Positions 1 through 8,634 of a stretch of DNA of 51,489 nt are shown piece after piece. The number at the start of each line of letters is the position of its first letter. Position 1 is the stretch's first letter. The notes beneath the pieces were generated by a model. The model was not told the origin of the DNA, did not search any database, and was given only the letters and a program-made list of their open reading frames with translations. The translations under genes and the position numbers were made by a program. This stretch comes from a bacterium UBP6_UBA1177 (GTDB lineage: Bacteria > UBP6 > UBA1177), in NCBI GenBank assembly GCA_002310995.1, contig DBYV01000063.1:6784-58272 (forward strand), in the 5' to 3' direction.

Positions 1-72
1 AGTGTCGGTAGTATTAGCGGTGTCAGCGGTGTCTGCGGTATCAGCAGTATCGGTAGTATCAGTAGTGTTTGA
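1..72. repeat. imperfect 9-bp tandem repeat coding a Thr/Asp-rich linker
   Basis: Seven to eight imperfect 9-bp units (agtgtcggt, agtattagc, ggtgtcagc and similar) run through the linker of the minus-strand lipoprotein and code T-D-T and A-D-T triplets. The unit is a multiple of three, so copy-number change would alter linker length without breaking the frame. The array may continue beyond the window. Confidence 0.7.
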
Positions 73-324
73 AGTGCTTTCTTTGTCGTTGCAGCTGAAT
101 TTTCCTCTTTCGGTTTCATGGCAGTATTCACCTAAATTCAGATTGCAGTTCTTTTTATGCTGCCATGAAAAATCTCGGCAGACAAGAATTTCTAAACCGT
201 CGGCAGAGCAGGTTTCCTCGCCTGAAACCGAGCATGAATCTCCGACAGCTACTTCATCATCATCTGCGCATGAAATAATAAAAAATAAACAGAAGATGGA
301 GAAAATAATAGAAAATTTTTTCAT
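1..324 (-). CDS. Cys-rich surface lipoprotein, N-terminal part (truncated by window edge)
   Basis: The minus-strand frame starts at ATG 324 and runs off the left edge after 108 codons. A lipoprotein signal peptide ends at Cys19 (IISC), followed by the acidic stretch DDDE. A six-cysteine module follows (C31, C39, C49, C60, C68, C78) with spacing C-x7-C-x9-C-x10-C-x7-C-x9-C, identical to that in the lipoprotein starting at 4824. After it comes a Thr/Asp-rich linker encoded by 9-bp tandem repeats. A GAGGTG ribosome site precedes the ATG, with a TTGCCT-17-TATACA promoter upstream. The main C-terminal domain lies outside the window, so function is unknown. The plus-strand frame over the same bases is only its antisense. 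Confidence 0.8.
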   Translation of the reverse strand, partial: MKKFSIIFSIFCLFFIISCADDDEVAVGDSCSVSGEETCSADGLEILVCRDFSWQHKKNCNLNLGEYCHETERGKFSCNDKESTSNTTDTTDTADTADTADTANTTDT

Positions 325-361
325 AAATCACCTCTGTATCAAAAAATCAAAAGTCCTCTAT

Positions 362-390
362 TGTATAAAGAAAAGACGATTTTGAGGCAA
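362..390 (-). promoter_or_regulatory. sigma70-like promoter of the first lipoprotein gene
   Basis: On the minus strand, -35 TTGCCT (385-390) and -10 TATACA (362-367) are separated by 17 bases, 38 bases before the ATG at 324. The same -35 hexamer occurs at the cotH promoter at 25917. Confidence 0.5.
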
Positions 391-449
391 GTTTTTAGTT
401 GAGCTGAATTTTTGTTTCAAGAAAATTCTTTCTTAAAGTGCGGAAAAAC

Positions 450-477
450 TTGAAGCGGCGGCGAACGTGAATAAAAT
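450..477 (+). promoter_or_regulatory. putative promoter of the GT2/helical-repeat operon
   Basis: TTGAAG (450-455) and TAAAAT (472-477) are separated by 16 bases, 32 bases upstream of the chosen start at 509. This is a sequence match only. Confidence 0.4.
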
Positions 478-508
478 CGCCGGGTTTATTGTTTTTGAGG
501 AGTTTTTA

Positions 509-1432
509 ATGCTTGTTTCGGTTTTCATTCCTTTCTGCAACGAGGAAAAAAATCTTTCAGAGATAATCGACAGAACTGAAAAAGGTGCAAAGGCGGCAGG
601 TGTTGATGTCGAACTGGTTATGGTTGACGACGGTTCGACCGATGACGGCGCGGCAGTTGTCGAGAAGGCGGCTGAAACAAGGCCGTGGGTTCATCTTTTC
701 AGACACCGCAAAAACAAAGGGCTTACCGAAGCGATGAATACCGGTTTCAAGGAATGTCATGGCGAGATAATAGTTTTTCTGCCGGCAGATCTGGAATCTT
801 ATCCGGATGAAGATATTCCTGCTCTTCTCAAGGCTTTTGAACCGGGAGTCGATATTGTATGCGGCAAAAGGGAAAAAAGACGTGAATTTAAAGTTTTTCT
901 GTCTAGAATTTACAATGAAATCAGTATGTTCCTTTTCGGAATAAAGCTCGGCGACATGAACTGGATAAAGGCTTTCAGGCGTGAGTGTCTTGAAGATCTG
1001 GAACTGCGCAGCGACTGGCACCGATTTATCGTCCAGATCCTCCATGCAAAAGGCTATAACGCAGTTGAAGTTCCGGTTATGTGGCACAGACGCAAAAGCG
1101 GTCACAGCCATTTCGGGCTTAAAAGGATTCCGATATCATTCTTTGATTCCATGGCGGTAAAATTCATACTGACTTTTACGAAAGCACCGATGCGTATTTT
1201 CGGTTCTATGGGATTTATTCAGGTTTTTATTTCTCTGCTGATTGTCGCATGGCTGCTATACGGTCAGTTTGTTCTCGGGCATTCTGTTTTCAGGATGCGT
1301 CCGCTGCTCTATTTTAGTTTAGGTCTCTTTCTTTCCGGCTTGATTTTTGTTTTTATGGGATTTCTGGCTGAACTTATTGTCAGCCTGCGGGACGACATCA
1401 GGAAAATGAAAGATGATAGGAGGGAAAAATGA
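509..1432 (+). CDS. membrane-anchored family 2 glycosyltransferase
   Basis: A 307-residue GT-A glycosyltransferase of the polyprenyl-phosphate sugar transferase type (DPM synthase/ArnC/GtrB-like). It opens with VFIPFCNEEKN, then VDDGSTDDG, which binds the nucleotide sugar, and an ADLESYPDED segment at the DxD position. Two C-terminal membrane helices (about 236-262 and 272-296) suggest action at the inner face of the cytoplasmic membrane. I chose ATG 509 because GAGGAG (497-502) lies 6 bases before it; the in-frame ATG at 467 has no such site. The gene overlaps the next by ATGA, so the two are probably translated together. The sugar and acceptor cannot be told from sequence. Confidence 0.8.
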   Translation: MLVSVFIPFCNEEKNLSEIIDRTEKGAKAAGVDVELVMVDDGSTDDGAAVVEKAAETRPWVHLFRHRKNKGLTEAMNTGFKECHGEIIVFLPADLESYPDEDIPALLKAFEPGVDIVCGKREKRREFKVFLSRIYNEISMFLFGIKLGDMNWIKAFRRECLEDLELRSDWHRFIVQILHAKGYNAVEVPVMWHRRKSGHSHFGLKRIPISFFDSMAVKFILTFTKAPMRIFGSMGFIQVFISLLIVAWLLYGQFVLGHSVFRMRPLLYFSLGLFLSGLIFVFMGFLAELIVSLRDDIRKMKDDRREK

Positions 1433-2388
1433 AGAAATTGTCGACACTTGTAGCGATTATTATCATACTTGCCGTAATTTTTCCTTTTTATTTTGTCAGA
1501 AAGCATCTGATTGAAAACGAAAGACCTAAAGTTGAGACGATTGCGGCTTATCCGAAGCCGGAAGTCGCTAAAATAATGTTTTTGGGAATGAATGCATTCG
1601 CTGCTGATCTTCTTTTCGCAAGGTCACAGTATTATTACGGCAGTCACTATGTAACCGACAAAACTTATGCTCTGCTTGAACAGATGATCCGTGTTATTCT
1701 GGCACTTAATCCGAGTCTTGAATACGCCGTTCCTTTCGGCGAAGCGGCAATATCTTCAATGAGGACTCCTGATGCCATAGAATCGGCAAATTCGCTGCTC
1801 AGGCTTGGACACGAGCTTTATCCAGACGATTATTACTATGTTTTCAATCAGGGTTACAACTATTTCATCTATCTGAATGATATGGAAAGGGCTTATCCTT
1901 TGATGTATGAAGCTGTAAGCATGAAGGGGGCTCCGTCAAAAGTTATCTGGCTTGTCAACCATATCGCGACAATGGGCGGCGGATACAGGCTTGGTTACGA
2001 ATACACAAAGGACAGGCTAGAAAAAACGAAAGACAAAAACATGCGCGACCAGTTCGAGAAAGAGCTTCAGCATTTTGCTAATCTTCTTGCTTTGAGCGAA
2101 GCAGCTGAGGAATACTACAAAAAATACGGGAAATCACCGGACAAAGAACTTAAAGACCTTGTCAAATCCAAGCTTGTCAGCGAAATTCCTGAAGATGTCT
2201 ATGGCGGCGAATACTACTACGATGAAGAAGCCAGACTTGTGAAGACAACGTCTCAGGGTGACCGCCAATACGGCAAAAAGAAAGAGGAAGAAGCCAAAAA
2301 GAAAGAAGAAGCTGAGAAAAAATCAGAAGAAAGTGATAAAAAAGAGCCGGTCGAAGAAAAAGAAAATTCAGAAAAATCTGACAAATAA
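1429..2388 (+). CDS. membrane-anchored TPR-like helical protein of unknown function
   Basis: A 319-residue protein with one N-terminal membrane helix (about residues 6-24) and no lipobox, so probably anchored with its body in the periplasm. The middle (about 45-230) is helical with TPR-like character, rich in Tyr and Leu (for example LRLGHELYPDDYYYVFNQGY). The tail from about residue 280 is a Lys/Glu-rich low-complexity stretch. It starts inside the stop of the glycosyltransferase gene (ATGA overlap), so the pair likely works together. I do not recognise a specific family. A scaffold or assembly role is inference from the TPR-like fold. Confidence 0.6.
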   Translation: MKKLSTLVAIIIILAVIFPFYFVRKHLIENERPKVETIAAYPKPEVAKIMFLGMNAFAADLLFARSQYYYGSHYVTDKTYALLEQMIRVILALNPSLEYAVPFGEAAISSMRTPDAIESANSLLRLGHELYPDDYYYVFNQGYNYFIYLNDMERAYPLMYEAVSMKGAPSKVIWLVNHIATMGGGYRLGYEYTKDRLEKTKDKNMRDQFEKELQHFANLLALSEAAEEYYKKYGKSPDKELKDLVKSKLVSEIPEDVYGGEYYYDEEARLVKTTSQGDRQYGKKKEEEAKKKEEAEKKSEESDKKEPVEEKENSEKSDK

Positions 2389-2398
2389 ATCTTGAAAA

Positions 2399-3499
2399 TT
2401 ATTTGGCTGAAGCTGTCATTTCAGCTTTTCTTCTTTTTTCAGCCTTGGCCATGAACCAGATTGCGAGGAAGATGAATCCAAGCGATACCCAGTCGATAAG
2501 TGCCGGATATTTTCCGCCGAAAACAGCCGCGAAAATTACTGTTGAAAGTGTTCCTGCGATAAGTGAAGTCAGACGGTTTGCAAGGTTTGCGAAAGTCGCT
2601 GTTCTTCCTTTGAACATGAAGATGAAAACTGAGAAGAACGCATTGATTCCGTAAGCCGTGCCGACAAGTCCTGCCCAGATTGCCCAGTCCCAGTTTGTGT
2701 TGAAGAATGCTTTTGAGAACGGGTCGATTCTTGGGCCAGTTACACCGAATTTGCCTGCTGCGATGAGAACACAGATCGTAACAAGCGCCATCGTGGTAAA
2801 AGAAGCAATCTGCTCAATTGCGAAGAATGCCTTGTTGTTGTCCTTCTTTGCCGCTTTTTCTTCAGCAGGACGGGTGTTTTTGTAGTAGTTCATTATATAG
2901 ATTCTGAACATGTAAGCCAGAATGTAGCTTAAGAAAATAACCATGAACGGAATCGATGAGAATGGACTCTCCTTGCCGTCGCTGCCGCCGGTGAAAGCTT
3001 TGATAAGCACAGCAAAAAGGGCTATGCACATCGCGATATTTTCTTCCATGAAGACTTTTTTCTTCAGAATTCCCTGTTTGATCTGGATTGCATCAACGAT
3101 CCTGCCGATGATGATGACTGAGCCGCGCATGATAATCATTGCGACCATGACCGAAATGTGGTCAAAAGTGTAGAGCAGAGTGGTTGTCGGAACTACAACT
3201 GCCGTGCAGATACCTGAAAAAACGATATAAGGCAGTTCGCTAGGCATCGTTATGCCGCAGACCGTGATTTTTCTTACCGAGTCTAGGCGGTACCAGCGAA
3301 GGATGAGAACAATCGCCGTGACGAGAACAGTTGAAGCGAGAGTGCTGTAGAAAAGGTATTCCATACCGGGAAGTCCGGGAAATCCTTCACCCGTTTTGAG
3401 GAAGAATTTAACTCCGACACCGGTTATAATGTAGAAAAAGAAATAGCAGAAACAAAGCTGCAAGAGCCTAGATGTTGATCCTGAATTGTTGTCTGACAA
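2399..3499 (-). CDS. multi-spanning membrane protein, DMT/EamA-like transporter
   Basis: A 366-residue protein with about ten predicted membrane helices, a cytoplasmic Lys-rich loop (about 205-220, RPAEEKAAKKDNN) and a basic C-terminus. The general shape resembles drug/metabolite-transporter permeases, but no diagnostic motif is clear and the substrate is unknown. The start is TTG (3499), chosen because GGAG (3506-3509) lies 6 bases upstream and no ATG fits. It sits 35 bases after the lipoprotein gene ending at 3535, so the two are probably cotranscribed. The stop lies 10 bases from the convergent gene ending at 2388. Confidence 0.6.
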   Translation of the reverse strand: MSDNNSGSTSRLLQLCFCYFFFYIITGVGVKFFLKTGEGFPGLPGMEYLFYSTLASTVLVTAIVLILRWYRLDSVRKITVCGITMPSELPYIVFSGICTAVVVPTTTLLYTFDHISVMVAMIIMRGSVIIIGRIVDAIQIKQGILKKKVFMEENIAMCIALFAVLIKAFTGGSDGKESPFSSIPFMVIFLSYILAYMFRIYIMNYYKNTRPAEEKAAKKDNNKAFFAIEQIASFTTMALVTICVLIAAGKFGVTGPRIDPFSKAFFNTNWDWAIWAGLVGTAYGINAFFSVFIFMFKGRTATFANLANRLTSLIAGTLSTVIFAAVFGGKYPALIDWVSLGFIFLAIWFMAKAEKRRKAEMTASAK

Positions 3500-3534
3500 G
3501 TTGTTCTCCGTTATGTAATTGTTGATAATAAAAG

Positions 3535-4824
3535 TTATTTTGCAGGGCAGGCTGTAAATAATTTATTTTCTGCGTTTGTATCGTCTGAAATATCGCCGCC
3601 GTAATAAGGCATTGCTTTTAGGCTGTAAAGGTCTATGTCGCCGTTTAATGAAATTGTTGTCTCACCGAGGTCGTAACTGATGTTGGAAATAGTAACTGCT
3701 CCGTATCCGAAAGCGTGTGTGCAATTCAGCGAGTTGTTTTCTACGTCCAGAATGAACATTCTTACCTTTTCCACGTTAAAGTCTCCAAGTCCGAAAACAT
3801 ACGTTCCGTTCGTAGTTGCACTGACAAGCATTTGTATTATCGGAGCTGTTGTGGAAGTATTGTGCTGCTGTGTCAGCATGATATACTGGCTTGAACTTTC
3901 ATTTTCAAGGGATGCAAAAGCGAAAGGTGTGGCATTTGTGTCAATAAGGTTTACGTTGGTTCTGCCAAAAGAGCCTGTTATAAAACCGTTTTCGATGGTG
4001 TGGTTGGAGTATACAGTTTCGTCGGAGCTGTGAAGATATGTGAATGTTCCGCTGATATTGGCCTTACCGTAAGGGATTTTGTAATTTACGGTGTCTCCTG
4101 CAAGTCCGCATACGGCCTCTTCGTTACGACACTTTTCCCAAAGACAGTCGTAATAATACTCACAGTTGTTTGATTCGTTGCAGTTTTGCCAATCCTGATA
4201 CTGTGCTTTTCCGTCAATGGTTCCGTTGTTGTAGCAGTTCTCTGGACACTTAGAGTCAACAAGGTTTCCGTTTGCGTCTAATTCGCATTCCCCCATGCAA
4301 TCCATTATACTTACGCAGTCGCCGGGAGCGGGAATAGGATCTTCTTCCGGTTCCGGCTCGCCGGTATCGGTATCGTTGTCGTTGTCCGACGGCTGAGTGT
4401 CGCCGTCATCGGTGGAATCGCTGTCGTCAACAGGTTCGTTGTCATCAGCCGGCTCGTTGTCGGAAGGTTCGGAATCGGTCGAATCAGGGGTTTCCGGATT
4501 CGAATCTGGAGTTTCGGTGTCTGATTCAGTGTCAGTGTTTTCGTTGTCTGTCGAGTCGTTACTGCCGTTTTCAGTGTCTGTGCAACTGAAAGATCCGGCA
4601 GCGGTCTGTCTGCAATACTGACCAAAGTTGAGGTTGCAGGTCTTTTTTGCCTGCCATGACGAATTCTGGCAGATCAGGATTTGAGAACTGTCTGCTGAGC
4701 AGGTTTCTGCGCCTTCAATAGTGCATGAACCGCCGAGTGCGTTTGATATTTCATCATCGCCTGAACAGGAAACAATAAAGAACATTGCAAAGAACATAAA
4801 AGTGACGAATAAGATTTTTTTCAT
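3535..4824 (-). CDS. Cys-rich surface lipoprotein with acidic linker
   Basis: A 429-residue lipoprotein: signal peptide with lipidated Cys20 (IVSC), acidic GDDE, then a six-cysteine module (C34, C42, C52, C63, C71, C81) with spacing identical to the lipoprotein at 1-324. A linker of about 85 residues rich in Asp, Glu, Ser, Thr and Pro follows, then a second Cys-rich segment with CMGEC, CPENC and CLWEKC, and a C-terminal domain of about 190 residues that looks all-beta. ATG 4824 was chosen because it begins the signal peptide and has GGAGAG (4829-4834) before it. Cysteines are probably disulfide-bonded outside the cytoplasm. Function is unknown. Confidence 0.8.
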   Translation of the reverse strand: MKKILFVTFMFFAMFFIVSCSGDDEISNALGGSCTIEGAETCSADSSQILICQNSSWQAKKTCNLNFGQYCRQTAAGSFSCTDTENGSNDSTDNENTDTESDTETPDSNPETPDSTDSEPSDNEPADDNEPVDDSDSTDDGDTQPSDNDNDTDTGEPEPEEDPIPAPGDCVSIMDCMGECELDANGNLVDSKCPENCYNNGTIDGKAQYQDWQNCNESNNCEYYYDCLWEKCRNEEAVCGLAGDTVNYKIPYGKANISGTFTYLHSSDETVYSNHTIENGFITGSFGRTNVNLIDTNATPFAFASLENESSSQYIMLTQQHNTSTTAPIIQMLVSATTNGTYVFGLGDFNVEKVRMFILDVENNSLNCTHAFGYGAVTISNISYDLGETTISLNGDIDLYSLKAMPYYGGDISDDTNAENKLFTACPAK

Positions 4825-4858
4825 ATAACTCTCCAAAAAACTAATCATAAACCTTCTA

Positions 4859-4887
4859 ATAATAGATGAAAAGCGCTTTATTGTCAA
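4859..4887 (-). promoter_or_regulatory. strong sigma70-like promoter of the lipoprotein/permease operon
   Basis: On the minus strand TTGACA (4882-4887) is followed 17 bases later by TATTAT (4859-4864), 34 bases before ATG 4824. This is a near-consensus arrangement. Confidence 0.65.
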
Positions 4888-4921
4888 ACAGAAAGCAATT
4901 TCACAGGATTTCTGATTAAAT

Positions 4922-4949
4922 TTGCAAAACGCTACGTTATTCCTAAAAT
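4922..4949 (+). promoter_or_regulatory. promoter of the gap operon
   Basis: TTGCAA (4922-4927) and TAAAAT (4944-4949) have a 16-base spacer and lie 40 bases before ATG 4990. It diverges from the lipoprotein promoter, with about 34 bases between the two -35 elements. Confidence 0.5.
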
Positions 4950-4989
4950 ATTGTGTTTTCGATTTTTTAACAATTTTCAGGAGGTCGTT

Positions 4990-6204
4990 ATGATTGACAT
5001 CAACTGCAAGGCTACTATCGGAATCAACGGATTCGGCAGAATCGGAAAACTTACACTTTGGAACATGCTTCTGAAGGATGATTTTGACAGAATTATCATC
5101 AATCTCGGGCGTGAAGTCGGCAAATCGCTTACAGATCTTGTCGATTATGCGATTTACGATTCGACTTATGGCACTCTTCACAATTTCCTTTTTGGTTTCG
5201 GCGCTGGAAAAGAGCCTGAAATAGAAATTACTGACGAGGCAAACGGCGAAGTCAAATTCTACGGAAAAAGCGTGAAATTCCTGAGAAGCGAAAGAAATCC
5301 CGAAAGAATTCCGTGGGGTCAGGAAGGTGCGAGAGTCGTTATCGATACGACCGGAAAATTCGTAGATCCGACCGATGAATCTTCGGCTAACGGCACTCTC
5401 CGTGGTCACATTGCGGGCGGAGCGAGAAAAGTAATACTTTCGGCTCCTTTCAAGCTCAAAGGAAAATCGAAAACCCTTCCGGAAGACGCTGTAATGATGG
5501 TTTACGGTGTCAACCACAGAAATTTTGACCCGATGAACCACCACATAATTTCGGCTGCATCCTGCACAACAACGGCGCTTGCACACATGATGAAACCTCT
5601 TCTTGATCACGAAGAGACTTCGGCTATTCTCACCGCAAGCATGTCAACTATCCACTCGATGACAAATTCGCAGAACGTTCTCGATGCAGTTCCCAAAAGC
5701 GGAACGAGCGATCTCCGCAAAAACAGAGCTGCAGGCTACAACATCATCCTTTCGACGACAGGCGCTGCAAAGGCTCTCGAATACATCCTTCCGGTAATGA
5801 AAAACATCGGTTTCATGGCCGATTCAGTCCGTGTTCCGGTCCAGACGGTATCTCTTATCAACCTTAACCTCACTTTCCACACGCCGCTTGACAAGGACGG
5901 TTTCCCGACGATCACCCGCGAGTTCATAAACAACGTTTACCGCGAAGCTTCGGCCGGCGCTCAGCGTGATCTGCTCTATCTTTCGGAAAGACAGAATGTT
6001 TCGAGTGACCTCAAAGGAAAGATGGCTGCATGCGTAATCGAAGGCAACGACACCCACACCAGAACCGGCTTCGTTGATATTCCGCCGTTGTCAAATGTTC
6101 CTGTCACCCACGCGAAGATTTTCGGCTGGTACGACAACGAACTCGGCAGCTATGTAAACTGCCTGACAAAACTTGCAGTCTATATTTCCAAAGCTATTGC
6201 ATAA
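4990..6204 (+). CDS. gap: glyceraldehyde-3-phosphate dehydrogenase
   Basis: A 404-residue GAPDH for the NAD(P)-dependent oxidation of glyceraldehyde 3-phosphate in glycolysis, or the reverse reaction. The Rossmann motif GINGFGRIGK is at 11-20. The active site is SCTTT with catalytic Cys192, and His222 in STIHSMTNSQ is the catalytic base. WYDNE marks the C-terminal part. The residue after CTT is Thr where most enzymes have Asn, but this still fits the PROSITE PS00071 active-site pattern. It is about 70 residues longer than classical bacterial GAPDH. ATG 4990 has AGGAGG (4979-4984) 5 bases upstream, which decides the start over an in-frame ATG at 4951. An MFS transporter gene follows 42 bases downstream. 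Confidence 0.92.
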   Translation: MIDINCKATIGINGFGRIGKLTLWNMLLKDDFDRIIINLGREVGKSLTDLVDYAIYDSTYGTLHNFLFGFGAGKEPEIEITDEANGEVKFYGKSVKFLRSERNPERIPWGQEGARVVIDTTGKFVDPTDESSANGTLRGHIAGGARKVILSAPFKLKGKSKTLPEDAVMMVYGVNHRNFDPMNHHIISAASCTTTALAHMMKPLLDHEETSAILTASMSTIHSMTNSQNVLDAVPKSGTSDLRKNRAAGYNIILSTTGAAKALEYILPVMKNIGFMADSVRVPVQTVSLINLNLTFHTPLDKDGFPTITREFINNVYREASAGAQRDLLYLSERQNVSSDLKGKMAACVIEGNDTHTRTGFVDIPPLSNVPVTHAKIFGWYDNELGSYVNCLTKLAVYISKAIA

Positions 6205-6246
6205 GTTTGACATCTCTTTTTTCAACTCCTTTTTCCGGAGGTAAAA

Positions 6247-7827
6247 ATGTCTTATATTGAATTCCCGCAGTGGATAACTTATCTGCTTTATTCTGTTGCT
6301 GCTGCGGCTTGTGTTTACTTTATTTACATTGTCTACAACTACAAACGCGGCCTCAAGACTTCTCCGCGCGAAATCTGGTTTGTCTCGATTTCGCAGATTA
6401 TCGAATACACCGCTTATTCGGTAATGCTGATGACGCTCACTTTGTTCCTGTCGAGTGACTTGGGACTAAGCGATGTCGCAGCTGGAAACTACATGGGAAC
6501 ATGGAATTTAGCCTATACACTTCTTATTTTCGGCGTAGGTTCGCTTGTTGACGCGGTCGGAATCAAGAAAGTGCTGCTTATCGGCACGGTTCTCGCGATA
6601 TTTTCGAGGTTTTTCCTTTTCCTTACGACCAATTTCTGGGTCGTCACGCTTCTCGGTTTCGTTCCGCAGGCTGTTTCGGTCGCATTTATGAGCCCGGTCA
6701 TTTCGGTCGCACTCAAAAGGTACACGAAATCTGACACTTCTGCTCTCGGATTCGCGATGTTCTACACTTTGATGAACGTCGGATTTGCAATGGGTGGACT
6801 TATTTTTGACGGAATCCGCGAAGTTTACGGCGAATACGGAAACATCGCTATCCCGCTTCTGGGCGAGATTTCGACTTACCGCTTTATCCTGCTTGTCGCT
6901 TTCCTTATCAGCATCCCGACACTTTTCTTTGTCGCGATAATCCGTGACAACATCGACCTCAACGATGAAGGCGAGCTTGTAAAGCACATCGAGAACGAAA
7001 GGGCGAAAAAGGAAGGAAATATGCTCGTTTCGATCCTTGATTCGATAAAAAATTCGTTTGCGGACGCAGGCAAAATCTTTGTGAATGTCGCGAAACAGAA
7101 GGCTTTCTGGAAGTTTATGGCACTTCTTGCAATACTTTTGGGCGTCAACTACGTTTTCTACCATTTTCACTACACATTCCCGAAATACGGAATCCGCGTG
7201 CTCGGCGAAGGGGCGAAAATTGGCAATATCTACGGCGTCTTGAACCCCGTGATCGTCATTTTCTTCGTTCCGACGATCGCATGGCTCACGAGAAAGTGGA
7301 GTGCTTACAAAATGATAACGATAGGCTCTCTGATCTCGGCCGCATCGGTATTTTTCGTTGTTTTGCCGGATGAATTCTATGCTCCGATCGCCGATTCAAT
7401 TCTCGGCAGGCTCATCTGGCAGAAATGGCTCGCTCTTCCTGACGGTTCATCGCTTTCAACGATCGCAATATGCCTCGGACTCTGCTTCTTCGTCGTTCTT
7501 TTCACGATAGGTGAAGCTATCTGGTCGCCGAGACTCATGGAATATACTGCTAAAATCGCGCCTAAAGGGCAGGAGGCAAGCTATCTCAGTCTTTCGCTTC
7601 TTCCCAAATTCATCTCGCAGCCTCTTGTTGCATGGATGTCGGGAGCACTTCTTTCAGCCTACACGCCGGCAACTGAAATCATGAACGAAGCAGGCGAAAA
7701 GACCTTACAGGTCGGAGATATCTCGCACCACTACATGATCTGGATCTGGGTCGGTGCAGTCGCGGTCATCTCTCCGCTCGGAATGATCCTTTTCGGCAGA
7801 TTCTTAAGAGGAAAGGAAGAGTCGTAA
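6247..7827 (+). CDS. MFS transporter
   Basis: A 526-residue polytopic membrane protein with about 13-14 helices. The loop between the second and third helices of the N-terminal half has GSLVDAVGIKKVLLIG, matching the major facilitator signature. The IIEYTAYS segment in the first core helix loosely recalls the ExxER region of proton-coupled peptide transporters (POT), but this is weak. A charged cytoplasmic loop (about 236-275) separates the two halves. CGGAGG lies just before the ATG. The 42-base gap after gap suggests cotranscription, so a substrate tied to central carbon metabolism is possible. The actual substrate is unknown. Confidence 0.75.
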   Translation: MSYIEFPQWITYLLYSVAAAACVYFIYIVYNYKRGLKTSPREIWFVSISQIIEYTAYSVMLMTLTLFLSSDLGLSDVAAGNYMGTWNLAYTLLIFGVGSLVDAVGIKKVLLIGTVLAIFSRFFLFLTTNFWVVTLLGFVPQAVSVAFMSPVISVALKRYTKSDTSALGFAMFYTLMNVGFAMGGLIFDGIREVYGEYGNIAIPLLGEISTYRFILLVAFLISIPTLFFVAIIRDNIDLNDEGELVKHIENERAKKEGNMLVSILDSIKNSFADAGKIFVNVAKQKAFWKFMALLAILLGVNYVFYHFHYTFPKYGIRVLGEGAKIGNIYGVLNPVIVIFFVPTIAWLTRKWSAYKMITIGSLISAASVFFVVLPDEFYAPIADSILGRLIWQKWLALPDGSSLSTIAICLGLCFFVVLFTIGEAIWSPRLMEYTAKIAPKGQEASYLSLSLLPKFISQPLVAWMSGALLSAYTPATEIMNEAGEKTLQVGDISHHYMIWIWVGAVAVISPLGMILFGRFLRGKEES

Positions 7828-7833
7828 ACTAAG

Positions 7834-8610
7834 CTAAACAACAAACGGCACGAGCGCCGAAAGCGCGAAAAGATATATCGCAAAAGGATAAAGTATAGTT
7901 TTTTTCATCATGAAAACGAGAAGTTTGAGCGCTGCCAAGCTTGCGGCAAACGAGGTAACGAAGCCGACAAACGAAGGAACCGGGTCGATAAATGCGAATC
8001 CTCCTTTCACAAGTTCAAGCAGAAGCGCTCCTAAAATCGCGGGGATCGCCAGCATGAACGAGAATTCCACAGCTTCCGCGGCGGGAATTTTCCTGAAAAG
8101 TGCTCCCGTTATCGTCGAACCTGAGCGCGAAACGCCGGGAAGGACCGCTATTCCTTGGAAAAATCCGATGACAAGGGCGTCTTTAAGCGAAATTTCCTTA
8201 TCTGGAACAGCTTTTTTGAAGAAAGACTGAGCTAAAAGCAGCAGTATCGCCGTGAAAGCGAAGGCTACCGTGAGATAAACAGGTTCTTCCTTGATGGATT
8301 CAAGCATCGGCTTCGTCACGAAAAGCATCGCGGTAGTCACGATCGTCGCCGCGAGAATCAAGAGAACATACTTGTGCGACTTGTTGAATTTGAATGAAGC
8401 GCACTCTTTAGCAAGGTTGAACAGTTTTTTTCTAAAGAAAATGAAAACTGCAAGAAGCGACGCAACATGCAGCAGAATATCGTAAAGAAGCGGCACATCC
8501 TTGTGCCCGAGCAGTTTTTCAACGAGAACCAGGTGTCCCGAAGAACTTACCGGCAGAAACTCGGTGAGCCCCTGCAGGATTCCCAGAATGATTGAATCAA
8601 TGATCGTCAT
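7834..8610 (-). CDS. uppP: undecaprenyl-diphosphatase UppP (BacA)
   Basis: A 258-residue integral membrane enzyme that converts undecaprenyl pyrophosphate to the monophosphate, recycling the lipid carrier for peptidoglycan and surface polysaccharide. The two signature regions are present: QGLTEFLPVSSSGH (about 13-26, with Glu17 and His26) and PGVSRSGST (158-166, with Arg162). About seven to eight helices and the length are normal for the family. AGGAGG lies 6 bases before ATG 8610. The stop lies 6 bases from the convergent MFS gene. It follows a lipoprotein gene across a 99-base gap that holds a palindromic repeat, which might separate their expression. Confidence 0.95.
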   Translation of the reverse strand: MTIIDSIILGILQGLTEFLPVSSSGHLVLVEKLLGHKDVPLLYDILLHVASLLAVFIFFRKKLFNLAKECASFKFNKSHKYVLLILAATIVTTAMLFVTKPMLESIKEEPVYLTVAFAFTAILLLLAQSFFKKAVPDKEISLKDALVIGFFQGIAVLPGVSRSGSTITGALFRKIPAAEAVEFSFMLAIPAILGALLLELVKGGFAFIDPVPSFVGFVTSFAASLAALKLLVFMMKKTILYPFAIYLFALSALVPFVV

Positions 8611-8634
8611 TGTTATGCCTCCTTATTTTGCCTC

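Noticed and set aside
5565..5590. Inactive GAPDH because Asn is missing after CTT in the active site
   Set aside because: SCTTT still fits the known active-site pattern, and the catalytic Cys192 and His222 are both present.
6205..6246. Rho-independent terminator after gap
   Set aside because: A T-rich run is present but no stable stem precedes it; the gap to the MFS gene is only 42 bases.
6508..7170. Minus-strand gene opposite the MFS transporter
   Set aside because: Its translation is composed of charged low-complexity residues with no known domain, as expected from antisense of a membrane protein gene.
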